From Myrica gale (taxonomy: Eukaryota > Streptophyta > Magnoliopsida > Fagales > Myricaceae), in the NCBI GenBank assembly GCA_963930655.1, contig OZ005619.1, positions 17,631,752 through 17,695,751 of the forward strand: 64,000 nt of DNA. Direction: 5' to 3'. Shown one piece after another: positions 35,476-45,879 of the stretch (its first letter is position 1; each line of letters opens with the position of its first letter). The notes beneath the pieces were generated by a model. It was given only the letters and a program-made list of their open reading frames with translations. It searched no databases and was not told the origin of the DNA. The position numbers were made by a program, and so were the translations under genes.

Positions 35476-36478
35476 TTTTTTTCGTCCTGTGAATAGAGGT
35501 TTAATTTATTTTTTGAAAAAATGTGTAAGTTGTTCATTGATTGTTACAGTACTGATCTATTCCCATATTTCAGTAAAAAGTCTGTAAATCTTGCTGCTAC
35601 TTAGCTGTAATAACTGAATCTTTCTTCCTTGTAGAAAGTGGAACACCAGTTGTTGTCTGCATATGCAACTGAACTGCTTTAAATTAAAGACAACTCTGGA
35701 TGCCATGCATTGCTAAGAGATGACAAGGTATATATATACTTGGTCTATTATTTAGCATTCAAATTGCGTTTGACAAAGGATCATCTGAGAGCCAAGCAAT
35801 TATTTCTTGTTTCTTATTACTATTTGTTTTTGGTGTTTAATGGTGTCCAAAGGTGGAAGATTTAGATCTGAACCAGTCTGAGTCAACTCAGTCCATCCGA
35901 CGTCCTGTGAAGGTGGTGACTAGTGACTCACTCGGATCGGATGTTTCGATTGAAGTGTGTTCTCCAAATTGAATAATCTAAGTTGCTGTCACTTCAACAA
36001 AGAGATTGGGATGAACTTTTTCATTAATTATATGAAGCAATTTGAAATTAATCAATAGCCAGACTTGACAGTGATCCAATTATGTCATAATTGCATGTGA
36101 CATTAATGAATGAGATACCCACTTCATTAGTAGATATATCTATCCAACTGTGTCTCATTCATCCTTTTTTTTCACATTACTAATTAATTAAGTAATAAAT
36201 ACAAAATTTTAAAAACTCAAAACCAATTTTGAAATTCTATAAACAATCAAACATTAAATTTCAAATTTTCAATTTTTTTTCTGAGCTTCCAATTCCAGCA
36301 TGTTGACCAAATGATCATTAGTTGAATTACCTGGAGACCCTAAGCGCACTTTTTGAAGCCTTGTCATTTTTGTTCATATCTGATTAAGGTAGCTTAGTTT
36401 TTCTTTTCTTATTTACATTCTATAGAAGCAAAACCGTCTTTTAACATATTTCTAATTAGTAGATATCTATCCAACTGT

Positions 36479-36836
36479 TAGGGGTGAACACAACCGGACC
36501 GTAGACCGGACCTGACCGGAAAATCGGACCGGATTTGCGGTCCGGACCGGACCGCATTTATTAAAAAAATAAAAAATATTTTTTTTTTATAATTTTTAAT
36601 ACAAATTATAAACATAAAACGTTTAATTTTAATCTAAACTAAAACTTAACATTTTTATATACACTTCCTTTTTGAAATTAACCTAAAAAAATTTTTGAAT
36701 TTTTTTTTTTAAAAATAAAAAAATTGAAAAAAATTAAAACCGGTCCGGACCGCATTTAGTGAAACCGGACCGGTCCTTTAATATACTAGGACCGGAATGC
36801 GGTCCGGACCGACCGCATTCCGGTTTTTCAGCCCTA
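36479..36836. mobile_element. hAT-type MITE, 358 bp, with the empty site preserved in copy B
   Basis: Ends TAGGGGTG and CAGCCCTA, with CCAACTGT (36471-36478) and CCAACAAT (36837-36844) as an imperfect 8-bp target duplication. Inner sequence is repeats of 'ggtccggaccgg' type on both arms. Copy B at 46571-46583 reads 'ccaactgtacgtttctc' with no insert. Confidence 0.85.
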
Positions 36837-37147
36837 CCAACAATACATTTCTCATTCGTAGTATTTTTTTCCCATCATTATGGTACTAATTAATTAAGGG
36901 ATAAATATAAAATTCTAAAAACTCAACCATGTTTTGAAATTCCATTAAAATTCAGGCATTAAATTTTAAATTTCCATTTTTTTCCTAAGCTTCCAATTCC
37001 TGCAGTTGACCAAATGGCCAAGTCATTCCGTAGTTCAATTCCAGGCAGCGGACGGGTAGAATTGTTTTTTACTTTGCGCTGTCAAACCTTTCATCCCTAA
37101 ATATTTTGCAGGTGCAATTCGGAGAAAGGTGTGGGTCTTACAGATCT

Positions 37148-37325
37148 GGGGCGTTTGTTTATGGAAATTTCGGGGAATATTCTCGAAATTTTAGGAATTT
37201 TTACTTTATTGAGATTTATTGAGGTTTGTGAAAAGTAGAGTGTATGTGTGTAAAAGTTAAAAGTTTTGGAGTATATTTGTTTTGTTGGAAATTTCGAACC
37301 CCAAAATTTGAGCGAAACAAACACC
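37148..37325 (+). mobile_element. MITE in duplication copy A, absent in copy B
   Basis: Ends 'ggggcgtttgttt' and 'aaacaaacacc' are inverted repeats. The body ('ggaatattctcgaaatttt', 'ttactttattgagatttatt') is shared with about 61116-61290. Copy B (47059-47097) lacks it. Confidence 0.8.
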
Positions 37326-38120
37326 TCCGAATTGCTCCGTCTACAATACTTGACGTGGGACCCAAAACGTGCAGGAAACTGAGCGGTGTCCTTTTATTAT
37401 TTGACTTTTTTTCTTTCGTATGGGTAATGGGTGGAAGGAGAGAAAAAAAAAAAGAATATTTCTTCTTCACGTGTGAGACCTAACCCTTTGATCTATAAAA
37501 AAAAAGAGACCTAACCCTTTGACCAATTAAAAAAAAGGAGTTAACACTATGACAATTTCAACAAGACCTGTATTAAACTAATAAAATCTTTAAAATATAT
37601 TTTTTAACCTAAGAAAATAAATTCTGTCTGCTGAATTTTGGGATCTCTGGTTGTGGTTGGGGAGAGAAGGAGGGGGAGCAGTATTCGAGAGAGAAGAAGA
37701 TTTGACCTCTTAGGTGTTTTATATATGATCAACGTCCAGAGAGAGATATTAATGTAATTGGGTTTTGGGCTTTCCCCATTTACTTTAAACACTTTGCAAG
37801 CCTGTTTTGGGCCGCTACTATTTCAACATTGGTGTCGGCCCATTAAGACCAAGGGCCAACTAAGGAATATTTTATTGGGCCTTGGCTTTCAGATATACCA
37901 TGGGCTTTGATAAGACGCTGTAAACCCCAGAATCCTGAAGCTTGTATAGGACCTTATTCCCTGTTAGTGAATCACCTCAGGCAAGCGAGAAAGTCAATCT
38001 TGTCAATATGAAAATATGCAATCAAGCTATCACGTATCGAAAAGGAACGACAGCATCGCGTCTCCAGCGGTCTGATATACTCCTTGTTTAGTGTCATGCT
38101 GTCAACGACTCAATTCTAGG

Positions 38121-38647
38121 GAATCTATTCCCATGTACAGCAACATGTTACCTTTCTTACATTAACTTTCCCTTATACATACATACATGTAAGTAAATTG
38201 ACTCAATCCTCTCTTTCAGCAAACACAATTGTCTCACATCTCCTTGTCTTTTCTTTATTCCCTAGCCAACCTGAGCCGCCATGAGAGTGGGTGGTTGGAG
38301 CTTCACTCCAAAAATGCATTCCCTTTGTTTGTCGGTGCCAGTATCTCAAGGCTGAGTGTGAAAGTAATGCCTCAAGCTTAAATGCCTCAAGCGTAATCGG
38401 GCAACACCATGAAATCCTGACTTTCCAGTAAAGGAACGAACTGACTACGACACGGGAGGTAATTTGTAGCAGTGACTTTGATGGTCACCAGATGAACCAT
38501 CATGTTGAGTGGAAGCAGGTTAGAGCTGGAGTCGGTCATGGAAGAAAAAAGAAGAAAAAAAAAACTCAGAGAAAAAAAATGTGTTTAGCGGAAAGGCTCC
38601 GATACCATGTGAAAGTAATGCCTCAAGCTTAAATGCTGTGAGTAAAT

Positions 38648-38693
<46 letters not shown>

Positions 38694-39089
38694 AAGTAAA
38701 GAAACTACTATACATTAATTATAGTTTGAATTTGAATATGATACGATTGTGTAGAATCTTCAATATCTTCCTCAATATCAGCATATCCGGATTCTCCTCA
38801 AATACTGCGGTTGAAGGACATTGGAAACGTCCTTTCATCATTTTGTTCTTCGATCTGGCCGACTGTCGATACAAAGCCTCGCTGAAATGGCTACATTTAC
38901 TCTCCCGGGTACGTACGAACAACCAGGTCTAGAGTGCTTTCTTATATATTAAGCAAGTTTCCTTATAACTCCAGCAACTTTGCATGGTCACAAGATTTGC
39001 CCGTCGAGATTTCTCATTTGCGTCGAGGGACAAATGACGGAATTCTTGACCAAAGATCAACCAACTAGTGAAATGTTTCAGGAAGTCAG
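38121..39089 (+). repeat. Continuation of the duplicated block with a retroelement remnant
   Basis: 38270-38360 and 38810-38950 match 25315-25590; 38955-39055 matches 27081-27175. Between them a small retroelement-like remnant (about 38360-38650) has 'gaaagtaatgcctcaagctt' at both ends (38363 and 38611). Its 'gctccgatacca' (38596-38607) is one base off the complement of the initiator-tRNA-Met primer binding site. A long (TA)n run follows at 38650-38688. Confidence 0.6.
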
Positions 39090-40371
39090 TATAAGAAATA
39101 TGCCATAAAAATCATCATTCTAAATAATTGTTATTTAGATGGCACATGTTTATATTTATTATATTGGTTAATATGTTGTAACGTCAGATGTTACACGGTT
39201 ATTATTAAATGACATTATAGAAAAGTCATACCAATTATTATATGAATCAAAGGCGGTGAGTATGATTTTTCGATTCCTTGTACACTTGATGTTTTGTTTT
39301 AGATCAAGGTACATATCTATGTACAATAAGTCTACGCTCTGTGTGCCTCTATTAAATAAGATGATGTACTTAGTCATCGAGGTGATGACCTTAAGCAAAC
39401 AAGTGGGTGTAATGTAAGAGTACATTCACTGAACGAAATTAAATATGGATACCTTCTGGAAGTGATCATTGATGTTGAGAAGATATTGAGCACAATTTTT
39501 TATTTGTATCCTTAGACCTGAGATATTTGTATAGATCTGTTTGTTGTGTACTTGTGCTTTAACCGAGTCATTTGGTGATAATCGTTCTAGGTTAAATATT
39601 CCAGATAATATTGGGTCATGTACATAATAAGTAGGTTTGTATAAATGTTCAATAAAGAATCCACCAGTCTCTTTGTGAGATAGTATATTCAAGTATATCT
39701 GTATAGGGTTGGACTCGAGAAAAAGAAATCTCTGGCCATACGAATTTTGTGAAAATGTATTTCTAAATTAATATATAATATATTTATTTATTTGTGAATT
39801 TTTTTGGAAACAATTTGAGAGTCCAACGAGTTACAGATTATAAAATTAAGAATTATATGAGTTAGAACTTTATCAATGATAATATTTCGGTCCTATTAGC
39901 TTATATGGAATATAGCGTGGTGGAAGGGTAAATAAATGAATAATTGTTAGCAAAAAAGATTTCACAAATCTATCTCAAATTATCGGGGGTGAATTGTAAT
40001 ATGAATGGACATGATTACAATTAGTAGAAACCTAAAATTCGGTATTAAAAAATATAAGGGAGTTAATGGAAAAAGAGTTTTTCATGTAATCCTACGGTCG
40101 AGATCTGAGATTCCTAACGATCCCACTCATATCACAGCTAGAGTTTTCATATATAATCATAGTTATGAGATAGTCTAACCTAACCTAATGATTTAACTAA
40201 TTGTTAGTCTGAGAGTTGACTATCAGGACTCAGAGAAAATCCTACACAGTTGTGAGCTTGGAGAGGAAGGAGGCAGAACTCTTTGGCTGCTAATAAGAAA
40301 TTCTCAAGATTGTGAGATCGACAAGGACCGGAGATAATTGATAACTTAATTTTCCGCAGTCGAAACTATCA
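39090..40371 (+). mobile_element. Solo LTR, degraded copy (about 1.28 kb)
   Basis: Begins 'agaaatatgccataaaa' and ends near 'gaaactatca'. Over its length it is collinear with 50199-51499: 'gatggcacatgtttatattt', 'tagaaaagtc', 'atcaaggtacatat', 'ggataccttctggaagtgat', 'acaatttgagagtccaac', 'aaaaagagtttttcatgtaa'. No internal retroelement region flanks it. Open frames inside are not genes. Confidence 0.7.
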
Positions 40372-41608
40372 GTAACCTTGCCTCTATATAGCTCATGATG
40401 AGATGAAGGCATAGGCAGAACATGGTTTAGAGAATAGATCCCGCCTCAAATCAAGTACCCACATGTGGTTATATATTGATGTCTTACCTCATTGTTCGCT
40501 GCATCAAAACGATTGTTTCCATCTCCGTTGGTTTTTTTTAAAAAAAATACGAACACTGCAGCCTCTTCATCATATTTACTCCCAAGGATACACGTTAATT
40601 TCTTAAATAAAAAGCCACGATGATATGCATTATGCCCAGGCTTTAAGCCATTGTTAACTTGTATCTCAACATTGGAGCGTAAGATCACCAGAGGCTATTT
40701 TCACAACCCCATATCAACTCTCAACGGTACTTTTTGGCATTGGACATCAGGTCTAAAACATCTAAACATCTGCTAAGTGGGGGTGTTCTGAATGCTGGGA
40801 TCACTGCATTTAGCACTTCAAAAGTGGCTTTTTTAAATTTGATTGAAAAGCCTTTCTGTTTCTCAGTTGAGCAACAAAGCTCTGGGGTAAGTGATCATAG
40901 AACTTATCATGGGAACTTGCATCTTACAGCAGCTTGGTACAATGAAAGTTACACCAGAGTTATCCAACAATCTTTAAGAATTTTTTAGAAACTTGTTTAA
41001 CATCTCACTACTTGAGCAACACAGATGTTCCGCCTCCTTTCAATCCAAGTCTCATAAGTGGTGACCAATTATTTAGCATACTATGGTATAGTTTCTCTAG
41101 CTATGATATGATGTAGAATCATTAGGACTCTTAGATTTGATCAGTAGTAGGATCACGTGATTTTTTTTTCATTATTTCTCTTATATTCTTTTATTTCAAA
41201 TTTTGGACTTCTACAATTTGTGATCATGCCTATCAACATATCACAATTGACCCCAAAAAATATGAGATTGATTTGTAAAATCTATTTTGCTAACAATTAA
41301 TTACTTATCCATCATTTCACCATGCTATATTTCACATAATCAGTTAATAGGACCGCACGTCGAGTCAACAAAGATCCGAAAAATCATATCCACATTCTTT
41401 AATCATTGACATGACTTTTCTACGATATATGTTACTCGACAATATATTCTTGACATCTTATATTTACACCAAAGTACCCAATAATAAAAAAATATATGTG
41501 ATAAATGAATAAATAAAAATAAATAATTAACTCATAATTATTTTAAATAATTAGTTTTAAGGATATACTTAAGCTGCTAATAAGCTTCTGTTTGGTGAGA
41601 GTTTGGGA
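40372..41608. other. Intergenic, unrecognised
   Basis: 40446-40688 (minus) and 40734-40988 (plus) contain open frames of 80-84 codons whose predicted peptides I do not recognise. They may be remnants of host genes. No splice-supported gene could be assembled. Confidence 0.3.
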
Positions 41609-42303
41609 TAAGGATGGGCACCGGAACGGACGGAATCGAAATTGGCCATTCCGGTTCTAGTTCCGGTAACCACCGGAACAAGATTTTCATTCCGGTTCCT
41701 TATTTGCGCCTAAAGGCCTAGATTTGGTTTGAGCTCATTCGCCCAAAAATGCAATTTTTAAGTTGTGTGTTTTGTGGGCCGGAATTAAGGTAGTGTGAGA
41801 GGCAATATTGCAAAATAAACTCTAAATTCAAATTCCAAAAAAAACAACAACTAAGTTACTAAACAAACAATTAAACAACTAAACATTCATCAAATAATCC
41901 AAATTAAAAGAGGCAAACTCTAAATTAAAATTACAATGTTCTTTGAAAAAACAAGATAACTATTAAAGGACATCCAAATTTAAAATTTCAAGCTTCATAG
42001 TTCATCCAACATTCCAAGCTTCTCCATCTCTACAAAAGATAAACACAAAACAAAACATTTATAAGAGAAATATTAAGACAACCAAATAATCAATTAACAA
42101 AATAAAATATTTACTAGAAAAATACTAAGACAAGCAGCCCAATTAAAATTCCAACTATCAAAACTTTCAAAATATTTATTATTATTTTTTTTAAAAATAG
42201 GGCTCAAAGCTGGATCGATTCTTTTTTAAAAAAATACCGGTTCCAATTTTTTCTAAATATGATATCCGGTTCCGGTTTAAATAGGAACAAATATCCACCC
42301 TTA
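41609..42303. mobile_element. hAT-type non-autonomous element, 695 bp, perfect 8-bp duplication
   Basis: GTTTGGGA flanks both ends (41601-41608, 42304-42311). Ends 'taaggatgggca' and 'atccaccctta' are inverted repeats. Both arms carry 'accggaac'/'gttccggt' phrases, the same style as 36479-36836. No transposase. Confidence 0.92.
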
Positions 42304-42311
42304 GTTTGGGA

Positions 42312-45039
42312 AGCTTGCTTCTGGTGGTTGAGTAATAAGTGGAAATTGTATCTGTGCTGCTTCATTCGGGGGAGAAAAAAAAAGGTGCGGGGATTGCGAG
42401 CGCCTTAATGTAAGCAATAAGCATGGTCTTTGACGAGAGAAGACGGAGAAGTTCATTGTATCTTGGTGTCCATATTTTTGAAATTTGAAACCACAAGTCT
42501 TCATGAACAACGTTGTCAATATTGTCCCTGTCTAGGAGGTCAGGAAACTGTAAAACATCAGAGTTTGTTTCTGGAGAATAAAAAATATCCCGACAACTGC
42601 TTTGGTAGCTCTGATTTTATATATAACACCAGCAAGTGGACAACTGGACATATGTTTAGGCTTAGCTCGGTGATAATTGGTTGGCTCTGCTTGAGTGCAG
42701 ATGCTAATAAATCAAGATCTGTTTTTGACTGGAGCCAATTTTTCCATCATTAAAATGATAGGAGCGCCTCATTTTGCGAAATCCTTTTCCCTTCTCTTTA
42801 CCAACTTCATGATTGCAGAAAGTAGGCAGCTCAAAGCATATCCAAATCTTCTACGCCGATTTAAATCCTTCAGACATCACGTATACAAAGGAGTCCATTT
42901 GCGAAACCTAATTACGAGAGCGGATTGCCTTCAGACATCAGGTATACAAAGGTGTGGGCTCCCGACTGTAGGATGTCCGGATGGACGGCATTCAGAACGG
43001 ATTGCCTTCCGTTCCTCCTAATTACTGGCCCGGATCATAAAGTGTCGCTGCATTTGAAGAGGGTCTCATTGGTTGAAGCCGGCCATTTTTAATTTGACTA
43101 CTGATGCTGACTCAATAGATGCTCTAGAGCACAAACGTTCGACAGCAATTCCACGCTCAACCTTAAATATTCCTCTGCTAAAGAGATTCACAATCTCTCT
43201 CTCTCTCTTTGATCTTTTTCTAATATTTTGATAGCAGATTTTCTGTAAATCAACCACCTCTAAAATGATCCAAGTTGCAATTAAATTACCATAAAAGATT
43301 TAATTAATTAACTACTTCAAGATGCTTTTAGTCTCCACTAAAAGTATCAGAAACCCGGAAGATCCGTTAGGGTTGCAGAGGGAGAACGAGTGCATACTGG
43401 CAGGTATAGTACAAGGCCGCTGGCCAACTTGATCAAATTCTTTTTCTCCCAGCTGAAATAAAATATTCTTTAAGGTTTTCAAGCTTTTGTCATCGTTAAT
43501 CTTTGAGGGCCAAGCCCAATCTCCGGGAAGGATTTACTGGCGGAACATCTTCCTAGCAATCAGGAATTCGAAATAGGTTAGTTGACAGAGAGAAAGTTGG
43601 GAGATTAGGGAATCTTTGCAATATAGAAGTGCCTCTTAAGGAAAGGACAACAGGATATTCCTTAAGATCCTCAAAATACTTCCTATTTTTATTTGCACAT
43701 TAGATTCTCAACAGAGTTGCACACACTTAAAGGTTTTACTTTATAGTTTAGTGTTTATTTCCAGGCTTATTTTAATTTCCTTCAAAAGACTTTCATTTGC
43801 CATAGTATCAAGGGCCACTTAACTCATAACCATGTCAGTACAGATAGATCTTAATGGATGCAGAAAAAGCTAGTGCCAGAATACAGACAACTATTTTTTA
43901 ACGTTCTGCAATCAGAAAAAAGTTTCAAGTACTGCAAAATGCTCGATCGGTGCAATAATGTTCAGTGTTGAAGATCTAGATTGGTAAATCAAAGAGGCGG
44001 ATTTGTGTTCTTTGATCATCATGATCATTTCATTTTGATTAATCTAATGAATTTGGTTCAAAAGAAAGTTGCTTTATGGAAGAATATATGCTTCTAACTT
44101 AAAACTTTATTTTGAAAAAGAAACTAAAAGTGGGCTTGAGGTTTATGTTTAATGGGGATATTTTTTTCTTTGTTTCAAGAGAATATCAACGACCATTCTG
44201 GTGAAAGATTGGTCATCAAGACCACTTGCCACGACCACTTGCCACTAGTATATATAGCCAAATACTTGGACAACTTCATTGGTTCTTTGGGTGTTCCATC
44301 AAAGAAAAATACCAAGTACGGCATCTAGGAAGCATACCCATGAGAGGGCTCAACAGGTACAGCTAGAGTACCCAAATATATAAAACAGCAAATCAACCTT
44401 TCAGGAGCAATATTTGACTGGGTCTATTATTCAGTGCTGCTCTGACAAAATAGTTTATGGCTTCAGGTACTGTGTTCTTTGATTTGATCCTACAAATATA
44501 AAAACCAGATCAGAAGTAGTTTTTTTTTTGCTGAATCAGATCAGAAGTAGTGGATATGCTATTATGCCACTCTGACTTTTCCCTATATTCGAATGAAGTA
44601 GAAAAAGTGTATCTGCGAGCAATCTTTGAGCGATCATTGACAAGTTCGCCCAAGGATTTGTACCATTACATGTACCACTTTGAACTTCTAATAATTCACA
44701 CCACGAAACCTTTTTCCCACAATAAAATATAAAAATAAATTACTTTGCTGTCGTATAGAGTGATGAAATCTTATGTAAAACTTACGTACTTTTTTTTCTA
44801 ATTATATAAAACTTACGTACGTTATAAAACAATTGATTAGCTTCTTTCTTTTTCTTAAATTTTATTGAAGCCATACGGCGCGGTTGGATCCATGCCATGA
44901 TATCATGATCCATTTAAAAAAGGCGCACCCTCAAAAACTCTTTTTTAATCAATATTGTTCCAAATCCTAGGCATGCGTAGCATTTTGTCCTCCAATAGAA
45001 TTAGATCAATAGAATTACAAGTCCCCACCATTGAAGGAG
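42312..45039. other. Intergenic, unrecognised remnants
   Basis: Several less AT-rich patches (42420-43060, 43360-43700) hold short open frames without recognisable domains. A short direct repeat occurs at about 42870 and 42929 ('cagacatcacgtatacaaag' / 'cagacatcaggtatacaaag'). No supported gene. Confidence 0.35.
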
Positions 45040-45327
45040 CTCTTGTGTGTGGTTGCCAATAATAAGTTTATTCGTAGTATTTTGCCCTCCAATAGAATTA
45101 GATCAAGAATGAGGCCCCACCATTGATGCTGAACAGGTCAGCATGATAGCCATATGCCCCACTGTAGATTGTAGAAGAAGATTACGCAAGTTGAAACTTT
45201 TCATGTGCATATGATTGGGCGCATACATATGTATGTATGCAAATATGCATGTATCTCTATATATATATAAGGTGGGCTTCTTATCCAAAAGGACCTGTCC
45301 ATGTAAGAGCAAGCTATAGTTTTAGAA
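45040..45327 (+). promoter_or_regulatory. Promoter of the intact NF-YB gene
   Basis: A TATA-like run 'tatatatataa' at about 45258-45270 lies 58 bp before the ATG, a plausible core promoter. The region, including 'gattgggcgcatacatatg', is shared with the pseudogene promoter at 27540-27699. CCAAT-like 'ccaat' occurs at 44990-45060 in variable copies. Confidence 0.55.
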
Positions 45328-45705
45328 ATGGTCGATACTTTCGGTGCCAGTGCTTCAAATGATGACAATTGCCTCAAGGAGCAAGAGCGGTTGTTACCGA
45401 TAGCCAACGTTGGCCGGATCATGAAGCAAATTCTACCTGCCAACGCAAAAATCTCAAAGGAAGCTAAGGAGACGATGCAAGAATGTGTGTCGGAGTTCAT
45501 TAGCTTTGTCACCTGTGAGGCGTCCGAAAAGTGCCGGAAGGAAAGGCGCAAGACTGTCAACGGCGACGATGTCTGCTGGGCGCTGGAAACACTAGGTTTT
45601 GATGACTATGCTGGGCCACTGAGAAGGTATCTGCACAGATATAGAGAACTAGAAGTAGACAGAGCGAATCAAGACAAGATTAGGAGCATTGAAAGAGAAG
45701 AATGA
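45328..45705 (+). CDS. NF-YB subunit of the CCAAT-binding factor (NF-YB5-like), 125 aa, intact, single exon
   Basis: The protein carries the complete histone-fold core from about residue 19: [20 protein letters not shown], then [60 protein letters not shown] and [11 protein letters not shown]. This is the H2B-like domain that dimerises with NF-YC and then binds NF-YA to recognise CCAAT in promoters. The Lys in GRIMK marks the non-LEC1 class. N- and C-terminal tails are short, as is common. No intron is needed. Its promoter, coding region and 3' flank are duplicated as a dead copy at 27700 and a 3'-half copy at 47848. The small size and core fit plant NF-YB5; the subgroup name is inferred from remembered sequence and from the neighbouring gene. 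Confidence 0.95.
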   Translation: MVDTFGASASNDDNCLKEQERLLPIANVGRIMKQILPANAKISKEAKETMQECVSEFISFVTCEASEKCRKERRKTVNGDDVCWALETLGFDDYAGPLRRYLHRYRELEVDRANQDKIRSIEREE

Positions 45706-45879
45706 AACATTTTCACGAAGAAGCACCAGAATAAGAAAGCAATCTGTAGCTCTGAGTCCAGGAAAGTCAATGTGATTGAAAGGAGTACTAAATAGCTCCA
45801 GCTCAAAGCCTTTTTTAATGTTTCCAAAGATAAATCGTCAGTATCTTGATTTCTGTTTTTCTAAGAAGCACCAGTATCT

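Larger units (their letters stand above)
32641..35729 (+). pseudogene. Truncated cullin-1 copy: 275 codons of the SKP1-binding half, then a stop
   Basis: Exons are 32641-32780, 32886-32985, 33670-33879, 34136-34183, 34290-34493, 34604-34681 and 35635-35682. All have GT-AG borders and one continuous frame. The protein follows plant CUL1: [91 protein letters not shown] and SSTEPKLLE. At 35680 TAA replaces the expected Glu after ATELL. In-frame remnants continue after it (DNSGCHALLRDDK) to a donor at 35730. No further cullin exons follow. The half that binds RBX1 and carries the neddylation lysine is absent (CUL1 is about 740 aa). It could be a pseudogene or make an N-terminal decoy that binds SKP1/F-box proteins without a RING partner. 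Confidence 0.88.
35784..38120 (+). repeat. Segmental duplication, copy A (2.3 kb)
   Basis: From 'gagagccaagcaattattt' to 'gactcaattctagg' the sequence is nearly identical to 45880-47845. Copy A has two insertions absent from copy B (36479-36836 and about 37148-37325). Copy B has one absent from A (46829-47026). The near identity means a recent duplication. Near its start (about 35851) lies 'ag|gtggaagattta', which fits the first codons (VEDL) of the next cullin exon before similarity breaks off. Open frames inside are by-products of repeats. Confidence 0.95.
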
